From Pampus argenteus (Eukaryota; Chordata; Actinopteri; Scombriformes; Stromateidae), in contig CM072876.1 of NCBI GenBank assembly GCA_036937835.1, positions 5,017,001 through 5,081,000 on the forward strand: 64,000 bases of DNA, written 5' to 3'. Below are positions 13,215 to 23,761 of this stretch, piece by piece. The translations under genes and the position numbers were made by a program. Position 1 is the first letter of the stretch; every line of letters begins with the position of its first letter. The notes under the pieces were generated by a model, which was not told the origin of the DNA, ran no database searches, and saw only the letters and a program-made list of their open reading frames with translations.

Positions 13215-14081
13215 TCCCACATGACATCAACTTTTTCTTTTATTTCAAAATATTCTCCAAACAGGATGAAACTCAAAAGAAGCCCAGAGGGTCCAAAGCC
13301 AATAGAGCCGTCTAGAACAGAAGCACCACTCATTATTGCTATGTCACTCTGCTGCAGGACAAGGCGTTTGGGTGGAGGGGAGGGGGGATGGGGGGGGCAA
13401 AAGTTAACAAAGTCAAATACAGAGGACCCATCAACACATTCACTCCAGCACACACATACAAAAGGAGCTATGGGAAACACAGTGATCGTGATTCTAGAGA
13501 CAAACATGTTTAAAAAGCTGCAGATGTTCTCCATGGCGACTATGAACCCGCTTTGAGCCTGGTTTTTTTCTAGCTCTGCATTCAAAACTGCTGCTGACAC
13601 GCAACCACAATCTTCACCTTTACCATCAAGAGGGGGGGGAAGAGGGGGAAGGGGGGGAGAGGAGGGACTGAAGCATCTCCTCATTATAGTCAGGTAGCCA
13701 ATAGTAATGATCATCTTGTGTAGAAAAGAATAACTACAAATATAGGCTGAGCTGGTTTTAGAGATCATAACAGTCGTATTTTTTGCAGCCCCCCTTCAGG
13801 CAGGATGAAGAACATTTGCAGCCGTCTAAAATAAAAACATACCACTTCATTCTGCTTCATACGAAGCCGTCCCTAGCAATACAGGATGGAGGAGGGAGGA
13901 AAAGTCGAGCAAAAAATAAATTTTTTTTTGTAAGTAGTGCGTTGAACATTATGGGATGGGTGCTGCTGGTTGTCCATCTCTACTATCACAAGTCTAAAAA
14001 AAATTCAGCATGGTACAAAAATCGTCAGTAAAAAAAGATGCTTTGCTGCCATGAAGTCAGTTGTTGGACGCGCCCGTGTCT
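13215..14081 (-). other. hmgn3: hmgn3 3' UTR (inferred) with poly(A) signal and C-rich tracts
   Basis: Follows the hmgn3 stop codon. On the transcript strand an AATAAA lies at 13244-13239, with GT-rich sequence after it as expected of a cleavage site. A second AATAAA is at 13172-13167. Two plus-strand G tracts (about 13372-13398 and 13628-13667) are C-rich in the mRNA. A 197-codon open frame overlapping this region is Pro- and Phe-rich low complexity and is treated as spurious. Confidence 0.6.
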
Positions 14082-17000
14082 TTACGCCTTCTCCTCAGTC
14101 GCATCCTCCGCCGCTTCAGTTACCTGGATGGAAGATGAGGGGAGAGACTTACACACAGATGGATGTGATGACCTCCATTCTCGCTACAGGCAGATTCAAA
14201 TGAAAAAAAAAAAAAAGCCATCACGCAACTTTTGCTTTATTTGTTTCGACACGTGACCAAATCTGAAAGATGAAAGGTGCTCTCCTTTGCTTGTGATGTG
14301 AATTCTTCTTTAAATAACTATAAATAGCTTAGCGTAAATACTGGAAACACCTCCAAAGCCAAAATCTTTTTAGCAAATTGCTATGAATGAGTGCTAACTC
14401 GAACCCACGACTCCTCTTGTTCTCATCGATTAACATTAGCTCAACGGGGGGAAATCAAATTCAGCTGGTGTCATCTCTCGTCTGTTTCCTCTGTCTGTCT
14501 ACTGGTGGAGCCAGCTGTCTACCAACACAGTGAGCCAATCGCTTCTCACACACCACAAGCCCTGTGAGCAGCAGCAGCAGCGAACCGTCCTGCTGATGTG
14601 TAAAAAGTTGTCCTTGGCCCACTTCACTGCACACTGTAAAGAAAATGCCACACATCCTCACTACTTCACTCTTTCTCACTGCAGTCTTCATCTCTTTCTC
14701 TCTCTCTCTCTCTCTCCCGAATGCGCCAATATACACAACACTGCAAAGCACACTGGGCAAATGTTTGCTCAATTACTATACAATTGCTGGAAAATATTTG
14801 GGTTAGTATTTACACACACACACACCAAAGATGGATTAGAAACACTCGGTCATACCCTTAACTCTGACTGTCTCACTCTGCCCTCTCACTGACATCAAGG
14901 AGGGAGCCGAGTTTCTGTTTGAAGACACACTGACAGACGGACGAGACACGTAGATCTGTGTGTGTGTGTGTGTGTGTGTGTGTCAGTATGCAAATGTATA
15001 AGTGATATCATATGTATGTTCAGTGGCAGGAAACGGATGTGGTTATGTAGTGGGTTAAGGAGGAATATAGGTGAGATATACATGTGTATGTATGTGCGTA
15101 TTTATACATTTAAACAATAATGGGATAAAGATCATTATTTTCTACCTCTGACTGAATGTACACTTTTGTCATTCAAGGACGCGATTTTTTCCCTCCTCCT
15201 CATACCTCATTGTTCTTGGCGTCTCCGTTGTGCGCAGGGCCGTCATCCCTCTTGCCCTTAGGTCCGCCTTTCTTTGGCTTTGCCCCCTTATCATCGGCCA
15301 CCTTCTGCATTGAAGAAATAAGAACAAGAACAATAAGAAGAAGTGGAGTAAAACTGGTAAAACCCACATATCAACAATCCTTAGCATAAAAAAAAGTTTC
15401 CTGCTGCGAGATGATTTACCACCACAAGATCACAGCTTTTTGGAGGGAAAAAGTTCTACGTGTGTGTGTGTGTGTGTGAGTGTGTGTGTGTGTTTTTCAC
15501 ATCCAGCGGCCTTGATCGTGCACATAAAAGTAGTAGTGAGGGGCAACTGCATGCCTCGTACTGTTGCAAATTTATGGGGATATAAATAAATGATTGCAGG
15601 ATTTTTGGTGGTGTGTGTGTTCTTTACCTTGACGATGGCCTTCTTGGGCTTGACTTCGGGTTTGGGTGGGGCAGGCTTCTAAGGATTAGACAGAAGACTG
15701 TTAAAACTGACTGAGCCACACAGTCCATGGTGGTTGTTTTTTTTTGGTGCAATATTAGTTTATCTTCAGTTCCACCATGAAGAAGTCTCACTTACAGTTT
15801 GGACACTTAAAAGTTCACAGAGCCATTACAGCACTGATGTTTTAGCCACAAGAGCAACTGCTTAGAAAATGATCCCTGCAGAACACATTGAGACTGTGCT
15901 GGAAGACACGTTAAATACTACTCAGGTATTCCTACTGGCTTGCCAAAGCAGTGGGATCTGACAAAGTCCTCATTTCATATAGTTTTTAAATATATCTGTC
16001 CCTTATTTAATACGAACTGACCTCAGACAACTGTACCGCGATTGTATTAGACGGGACATTCACTCAGTGAGGTTTTTTTTTTGAAGCCACGTGCTAACTA
16101 TGCTGTGACAAAATGAAATCATGTGATTCCTTTCTCTGAATATCTCTGTTTTTCTTTAGAAAATCACTGTTAATGTGCGCATGAGAGAATAAATGAAAGA
16201 CATTGAGTAAATTATCTTCGGACTGGGGCGGAGTGGGCATTTTAATTACATGTCTATTTTCAGAATAATGGTACTGATACTTTATGTGTCAACAGGATAT
16301 CTGAGCTAGTTATTTTTTTAAAGTCACATTAAATGAGTCGACAGTTGAAGGAGAAATAATATCACATTTTGGAAACATGCAAAAAAAAAAAAAAAAATTC
16401 ACTGATAGCATGTTTACATAGTGATTTCCTGAAAAGTGTTGGATTACACACATGCAAATGTTCAAACACATGCAAAGACTCCATGCAGATGGGTTCAACA
16501 TGCAAAGTACAACATAGATAGAAACGCATGGCCTGCATAGTAAAGCTGCATGATCATAGATTAAAAATGTAACCATATTGATACATTTTCCATGAATATT
16601 TTGGGTTATTTTTTTTACCATTATTAATTTAAAAAAAGCTGCCAAATTGTTACTAACATAACAAGTATAATATCATGCAGCCCTACATATCAACAAGGTG
16701 TTGCATCAGACCAGACTGAGAGTGGACAAAGACAACAGAGAAAAGACATGCATACCAAGCCAGACTCAATCCTCAAATCCATAAACTGGATGAGGACTTT
16801 ATTCTGAGTCTTAGTAATATGACAATTATTATCCCACAAGACTGACTGAGCCTTTTGGGGCGAGTGAGGCAAGGACGAAGGAAGGCAGGGAGAGGAAAGA
16901 GAGGACAGTGACAGAGGTGAAGACAGGGACGGGAGAACGGAAACTTACCGCTGACAATCTCTCTGACCTTCTGGTGGGCTACCGGAGCAAGGGATGATCA

Positions 17001-17154
17001 ACAAGAGATAGAGGGAGAGAGAGAGAGACAGTGACAGAGAGAGAGAGAGAGAGAGACAGATATCAATTGTACCTTTGCGGGCTGATCTTGAGCTGATCTG
17101 CTTGGTGACTGCTACAAGTGTCTTAATCATTAACCTGTCATGAGCCTACTCTCA

Positions 17155-17195
<41 letters not shown>

Positions 17196-18985
17196 TAAAC
17201 ATACACATTTAGTAGAAAAAAACACAGCACCCAAACATACGCCTGCACGCCCACGCACAGCACACAAACACGCCAGCAACATTTACCTCTTGTTTTGTGA
17301 CTTTGGGGGCCTCCTTTCCCTCAGGACCCTCTGGAGACTATAGAGGATGCAACAAGGAATAGAGAGTTAACAGAGCAGGTGTGTACAGATGCACAGGTGA
17401 GGCCTCCCACCCATACACACACACACAGAGCATATGACCCCTCTACAGTTAAAAATGTAGTTTTCATATATATATAGATGACATAACGCATATCGCCAAA
17501 TGTAGAGTTTTAGAAGAAGGTCTAAAGGTGTCGGAGGCTCTTTTCTTATCTTTTGAACAGAAACACTCAAAACAGAAATTAAAGGTCCAGTACATAATAA
17601 CATCATATAAACAAACAACACAACAGTAAAGCAGACAACATAATAATAATAACAAACCCTTTTCATATACTTTCCTATACTTGATTTACTGGTTTACAAG
17701 CCTATTAGAATGAATTTTCATTAATTTATGTCGAGTCTTAAGTTTCCATCACTCAAAATAATTTTTTTTTTTTTTTTTTTATTATTTTTTATTTTGTATA
17801 AAATTAACTCAACAATCAAACTTCCATTTCTCATTATCTAATCACAACAATCTACTAAATGAATTGGTGCTGCTCATGTTCCAATATTGTAATATCATAT
17901 GATCAGTGTTAATGATGCTGAGAGCTCCCTGGTTGTTATTATTACCATGTTAATGGAGGCATCTTGCTCCTCCAAAGAATAAACATAAACATGGACTCAT
18001 TTACGCAGACGCGGTTACTACTCAACAATAAACAACACAACGCGAGATGAGATGAGATTTAGAGATTTCTCCGTTAACATGTTGTTGTTTAGGCTGCAGG
18101 TGGGTAAGGACGGTGCGAGAGGAGAGTTTGGTGTTGCTTTAGCCTGCAGGTTGCCCATCGCATCATTTGCATGTGGGCGACCTCCGCCCCTAGAGGCCCC
18201 CCTATTCTCTGTCCTCAAAGGCGAATCTGCGCAGACAATGGCAGTTTTTTTTTTAGGTGGTAGAAAAGCCAGGTTTCATTTATGCACTGATACAATGCAC
18301 TTAGAGCCCGTCGTGCAATGCTATTTAGGTGGTGTCATGGCCTCTTTTAACACAGCACCAATTGTCTCTGATCCTCTCTTTCTCTATTTCTTTCTCTCCT
18401 GGTTCAATCGGCTTGGCGCCCACATTCATCACCGATAGAGACTCAAAAAAATGAGGCAAGCAGGGACGTGGTGATTTTTTTTTTCTTCTTCTTCATCATC
18501 TTTTTTTTTTTTTTTTTTTTTTGCTACATCATACATTATTCAGAATCGATAACTCTCATTTGCGTGAAACGCGCCAAGAAGAAAGAATAATCACCACCAC
18601 GCACGTCTCCTACGGGATTTACGCATCCATCCATCCATCCATCCGGCGGCTCAGTCTGACATTCACCAGTGCGCACGGTGGACAGGGAAGTGGCAAATAA
18701 AAACGACCACAAGAACGGCCATTGAGATGAACACAGGCGTATAAAAAAACCACCAAAACAATATACACTACCGAGGAAATACCTCCTGTTCAAGCAAAGA
18801 CGTGTTAAATACACCTGAAAGGTCGCGGACGAGGAGACGCTTCCTTCCAAACTTTGGCATCACCTCACCTGCCTCGACGTCGCCACATAATCGCGCACCG
18901 CTATTTTCCCTCAAATACAAGAGCAAGAAAACTACAGTGAAGTGAGCCGGATGGCAGCAACGACACTCACCTTTCTCTTCGGCAT
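14082..18985 (-). CDS. hmgn3: hmgn3, high mobility group nucleosome-binding protein 3 (complete, six exons)
   Basis: Exons in transcript order: 18971-18985 (MPKRK), 17287-17337, 16949-16978, 15628-15678, 15206-15304 and 14082-14123. All introns are phase 0 and GT-AG; the product is 95 residues against 99 in human HMGN3. The N-terminal SPEGPEGKE..VTKQEPTRRS pattern separates it from HMGN1 and HMGN2. Exon 3 plus exon 4 form the nucleosome-binding domain (about 23-49, PTRRSERLSA then KPAPPKPEVKPKK), followed by a Lys/Gly-rich segment and an acidic C-terminus (EAAEDATEEKA). HMGN proteins bind nucleosome cores through Arg residues contacting the acidic patch and loosen chromatin in the nucleus. 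Odd point: the core, normally RRSARL, reads RRSERL here. The five-residue first exon and six-exon structure match the family. Introns hold CA/GA tracts but no other gene. Confidence 0.95.
14957..14983. repeat. (TG)n microsatellite, hmgn3 last intron
   Basis: TG run of about 27 bases between hmgn3 exons 5 and 6. A second, interrupted TG run at about 15458-15494 lies in the intron between exons 4 and 5. The last intron also contains a CT tract near 14696-14717. Confidence 0.85.
17006..17194. repeat. GA tract and (CA)n run in hmgn3 intron 2
   Basis: (GA)n with short interruptions at about 17006-17058, then CTCTCT leading into a CA run at 17165-17194. Both lie in the 308-base intron between exon 3 (ends 16978) and exon 2 (starts 17287). 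Confidence 0.85.
17338..18970. other. hmgn3: hmgn3 intron 1
   Basis: 1.6 kb intron after the five-codon first exon. It holds poly-T runs (about 17762-17780, 18501-18522), an (ATCC)n run at about 18625-18644 and an ATTTGCAT octamer at about 18164-18171. Two moderately GC-rich stretches (about 18090-18240 and 18540-18900) stand out from the AT-rich background and could be regulatory; nothing coding was recognised. Confidence 0.5.
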
Positions 18986-19159
18986 TTTACGCGTTAGTTA
19001 TTCTCCACCAAGCACAGGAAAAAAGAGGAAAAATTAAGGTCAAACCTGCAGGTCCAACAGAGAGGAGAATTTGAACTACCTCGAAATACAGGATCGATAT
19101 CTAAGCACCTTCGATAATATGTTGATTATATGCACTCCCCAAAACTCTATACCTCCCAT

Positions 19160-19355
19160 TACCATTGGGTAGCGGGGTCAAAATCCTTTCCTGTGCTGAC
19201 TCCTGATTGGCCGGTCCCCCTCTCTATGTAAATAACACTTTGTCGGTGATTGGTTGAGATTTATCAGAGCGCCCCTGTGATTGGCTACGCGCTCTTTGTG
19301 CGCAGATCCCCCTGGACGGTGAAGGCTGAAAGGGAAAGTGGAGACAGGCCAATGA
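19160..19355 (-). promoter_or_regulatory. hmgn3: hmgn3 promoter with repeated CCAAT boxes
   Basis: On the minus strand, which hmgn3 uses, CCAAT boxes read at 19168-19164, 19210-19206, 19253-19249 and 19284-19280. A further CCAAT in plus orientation lies at 19349-19353. Most are in the extended form ATTGGC/T typical of NF-Y sites. They sit 180-370 bases upstream of the hmgn3 ATG in a relatively GC-rich stretch without a clear TATA box. The assignment to hmgn3 follows from distance; enpp5 starts more than 4 kb away on the other strand. Confidence 0.65.
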
Positions 19356-22300
19356 AAAGCGGGGCCGGCTCTCGGTGGATCTGGGTAATGTAGGATGTGA
19401 GATTGTTGTAAATATAAAAAAAAAAAACACAAAGGAACTAGAAACACTATGGCACAATAGACGAGCTCCAGAAAAGCTGGCAGGCTTTGTGTCTTGTAGG
19501 GAACTAGATGAAATCATACACCACATTCATGCACAGTAAATATCCTGTCACAGCAGTCCTGTGGGAACAATGTACAGTTATTAAGGCTACTATACTGCAC
19601 CCACTATATACTATATACTTATTGGAGTGTAAAACAGGTGTACAAGTACATATAAATACATAAAGTACATATTAACTATAATAATAATACCATAAAAAGT
19701 TATGTGACATGTTTTTTTTGTACCTATATTGGCTTTTGTATAATAAACATTTAAGATAAATTCTTATATTTCCTTAGAAATTAAACTCACACATGAAAAT
19801 AATCTAGTGATACACTTATCTGACCTTTGTTTGTTTGTTTGTTTGTTTGTTTTTTATCAAATATTATCATTTTATATCTAAGGTAACACGAGGGTTAAGG
19901 GATTGCCGGACGTGACTGAATATCTGAAACACTGAACGTTATAACGACAGTGACAAAGAAACCGTATTTAATATGGATTGGATAAATTTATGGCCGATAC
20001 CTGCGATCCACCTCATAAAGTCACACCACTGATGCAGCGTATCAGCGTCTCTGTGCACCTTTAGCAAATACTGTAAATCACCTACTTGAAAGCTCCATTG
20101 ACAACCATAATAAAGCCTAAATGATTGCCTCAACTGTGCCAGAGCAACTGTCTGTTTAATAGACTGAAAATGCTACTGACACCAAGAGAGGATACACTGT
20201 CAAGATCACAATGTGTTGTTTTTTTAAGAATCTGATTTATAAGTTTAACTCAAGGACTTGTCTATAGTTTACATTATTAATAGTCTGTTTTATATTTGTT
20301 CGTAATTCAGGAAACGTCTTAAAGCCAAAACAATATTTTTTATTTCAACATTTTAAAGCGTTTTATTCAAACTGATTTAAACTTTTTAAGGAACTTTACT
20401 ATTTGCTGAACTTGTGATAACACTCACAGTGCTTCCAGCAGTTTGGTGAACCTACCTAACAATGAGCATCCAGAACCTCTTCAGGCCTTTACTGTACTGT
20501 TCCACAATGTTTTAAGTGTATACATCACAGCATATATCACACAATCATAATCATTCAAAGCCATGACGGCAATGTGTTGTTTTTTCCACAAAGAAATCAG
20601 CAGAAACTCAACATGCTGACGTCATAATGGGCAGAGAAAGAGACAGAGAGCTACAGATCTCACAATAGACAGAGCTTTCCTGCACAAACAAACAAACAAA
20701 CAAAAACAAAAAAACCCTCGCCACGTCTACATACATACATACATACACATGAATACACACAAACTGTTGTAGAAGTCAACCCAGAACACGCAGTAGCAGC
20801 TATAGCTTAATGGCTGCTCCACTGTTCCCACATAGATTCACACTCGTCAGCTAAATTGGAAAAACACAATGAGGAACACGTATAACACATCCACACACAC
20901 ACACATAAAATAAAGAAAACAAAAGGGAACAAAGGAAATATATATTTTCTATCTCGTTGTCACTTTTGTCTCTTTTTGTAATGTATTATCGTTTAAAAGT
21001 TTTACGTTTCACCATATTATATATATATTTTTTTGTTATATGTATGATTTAAACCTGCTTGACACATTAAAACTGCCTTTCAGAAAAGTTGCTGAACCTG
21101 TTCTTTCAATGAACTGTCATAATGAGTCTCTCTTTGCTCTGAGTGTTTGTTTGATGCCAAATTAACCTTTACTCCATATCATCAAATTTGCTTTTCAGCT
21201 GAATAAAACATTCCCACTGTCGGGAGGTTTGGTTTGCCTCCGCTACCTGTCAATTATGATGCCTTCGTTTGGCCACCTGAAAGTGTTAAAGTCACTGAAA
21301 ATTAATTTAGGATTTCCCAAGAAGACTTCAAATGTCTCCGGAGGATACATGAAAGGTGTAGGGTCGATTTTTAAGATTGTTTAACCTTGTTGTTGTTGTT
21401 GTCGCTCTGTGGTTTTAGATATGTGACAAGAAGCTTTTAGTGTTTGTTTATGCTCTAAAAGTGGCCTTAATTAACAACAAATTTAGTTTAAGATCTGTAT
21501 TTTAATCATGTCTGTATGTATATACTGAATGTGATTTGAGTCTTCTGTTTGTGTTTACTGTGCACGGTTGACAGTAAAGGATATACTAATGTAAACTGTC
21601 CTTGTAAGGTTTTCACCATCAGTCCTCCAGAACGGCTCCAAGTGTTTCTTGGCGTAGACTTTTAATATCTTTGGATCTACTTGCAGGGATGAACACCAAT
21701 CTTTACAGAAGATTTCCTCATTTGGTGGTTTTAGAGGATGTAGCACAATCTGCCAGTTGTTCAAATATGTTGATTTTTAATTTCCATCCTGGTCAAACTA
21801 TTTAGTGAGACCCAGTGTGTAGATTAAAATAAAAATAAGACAAGAATAATTTTAAAAGGACACACAACTACAATTATAGATTGTCAGTTTTTAATTTTTT
21901 TCTGAGCAAAATGAAAACAAAAAAATGAAACAAAAACAAAAACAAAAACAATCTCACCCCAAGGTTTATGTTTTATTGGTTGTTTTTGGATATTTCAATC
22001 ATAATCATAGACTAAAAAAAATATATATTTTTTTTGCTTTTTAGAGAAGCGCTGGCACATTGCATTAAAAGCAAACACAGAGGGCAATACTGTGAACAGT
22101 AAGCATTAATAAAGGGACCTTTCTCTCTGCAGAGATGGAAAAGCTTGTCAGTAGGTTAGAAATAGTCCCACTCTCACCATGCAGACACATTATTGAGATG
22201 CCATCTTTCTTCATAACACTGGGTGCAGCCAGACTTTGAGACAGGACCTGACTGACACCTGGTGGACAGTGTTTGTCATATGCTGCATTTGTAGGGTGGC

Positions 22301-22790
22301 TTTTTTTTTTGCATTTGCATTTACACTGTTTAAGCATTAGTATTATAATTAATATTATAAGAAAAAAACTGTAATTAAAACACAAGACAAGCTCACAATT
22401 TTAGCACAGACGATTATTACATTACATGTACATGTCCTCCACACACTGACACATTCCACCAAATAAAAAAATAAAATAAAAAAATAAAAAATAATAAAAA
22501 AAAAATATATTTTTTAAAAATAAAAAAATAAAAAAATAAAAAAAATAAAAAATAAAAAAAAAATAAAAATCATGAGTCATTTTGTAAAAAAAATATATAT
22601 ATAAAAGTAAAACGATTCTGACACCAAGGTGTCTATTTTTAACTGCAGGTCCGCCTTCATCCCACATTACGTCATTGGGACATTTGGGGTGATGCAGCTC
22701 TCCGTGAATCACATGCAGGAGACACCGGGCATCTTTTTGTCTTCATATGATCTTTGTTTGTGCTCATGCATGTAAATAATAAACACACAG
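19356..22790. other. Intergenic between divergent hmgn3 and enpp5
   Basis: AT-rich sequence with no recognised gene. Simple repeats include (GTTT)n at about 19828-19852, (CAAA)n at about 20685-20706 and (CATA)n near 20730-20747. Two frames with protein-like composition (minus strand, 21555-21764 and 22065-22385) match no family I know. Confidence 0.55.
22456..22571. repeat. Pure A/T low-complexity block
   Basis: About 115 bases containing only A and T, made of irregular AAATAA/AAAATA units with one ATATATTTTTT segment. It lies roughly 350 bases upstream of the inferred enpp5 5' exon. Confidence 0.85.
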
Positions 22791-22799
22791 AAAGGGTGA

Positions 22800-22920
22800 A
22801 AACATCGGGTCAACAGGCGGGACTTCCTGCTGACACAACAAACCAGTCCGGTTTATTATTATCTGATTATTATTATCTGCAGCTGAAGACGAGCCCGGTG
22901 CGGGATCAGATAACTATAAG
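22800..22920 (+). other. enpp5: Possible non-coding first exon of enpp5
   Basis: A GC-richer patch (GACGAGCCCGGTGCGGGATCA) ends in ATAAG followed by GTAAGC at 22921, a good donor site. An acceptor-like TTGTAG occurs at 23732-23737, 24 bases before the enpp5 ATG, so a 0.8 kb 5' UTR intron is plausible. Without transcript data this is inference, and the start of this exon is only a guess. Confidence 0.4.
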
Positions 22921-23761
22921 GTAAGCTTGTTGACAGCATTTTTGCTTTTTAAAATAAATAAAATAAATAAAAATCGTGCATTAATGAATGCACACAGTGT
23001 GAAAAATGGACCTGCAGCTATGCGTGTGGTTGCTCATTGTTGCAGACAGAACTGCGTGTTTTAGCTGTTAGCAGCATTGCAGCATCAGGCTACAACACGG
23101 ATGCTGTTGTCATGTTTAATGCCTGTTTATCCTTAAGAAAGGCTGTCATTCAGCTGTTTGCATGTAAGTCAAGTAGTAGCATGTATGAATGTATTTCATC
23201 TTTTATATCAACAGTATGCCACATTTCCTGATCTGTGCCAAAAAAAACCGTGTTTGTTTGTGCAAGCTGCTGCCTAACTGCGTGGACAAAATAATAACTA
23301 TCTTATAATAATAATAATGTCTAGATGTTGCCTTGGTCATTTATGAACAGTCTAAATTCAGTCTATTATATAAAGATGTGTGATGGGATTCAGATCAGAG
23401 AACCACGTCTATACTAGAATCAATTAGAAACTGAATCAACAACTATTCTGATGATCAGTTCACTGTTTCAGCAAACATAAATACCCCTAAATATTCTGTT
23501 TATCCCGGTTAATCATACCACGCTAATTCGTTGCCGACTAATTCCTTGCAGCATTGCATGCTGTTGCAATATGATTCATCTTAACTGGAACCAAGAGGCA
23601 ATGACACAAACCATCAAGCAGCCCCAGAATCAAAAGAAGAACACATATTTTTGACCTTATGTTTCCAGATAAGTAGTGTTAATCGCTTCCTTTGACTCAC
23701 GTAGTTCTTCCTAAGAAGTTGTTGTGTCTGGTTGTAGGTTGGCTCGTCACACACCACCACT

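Noticed and set aside
13175..13768. 197-codon minus-strand open frame downstream of hmgn3
   Set aside because: Its composition is Pro, Phe and Leu runs from G/C- and A/T-homopolymers, it overlaps the inferred hmgn3 3' UTR, and it matches no family.
22281..22300. Single CTCF-like motif (ACACCTGGTGGACAG type) near 22256-22270
   Set aside because: It has mismatches at core positions and no supporting context, so it was not listed as a feature.
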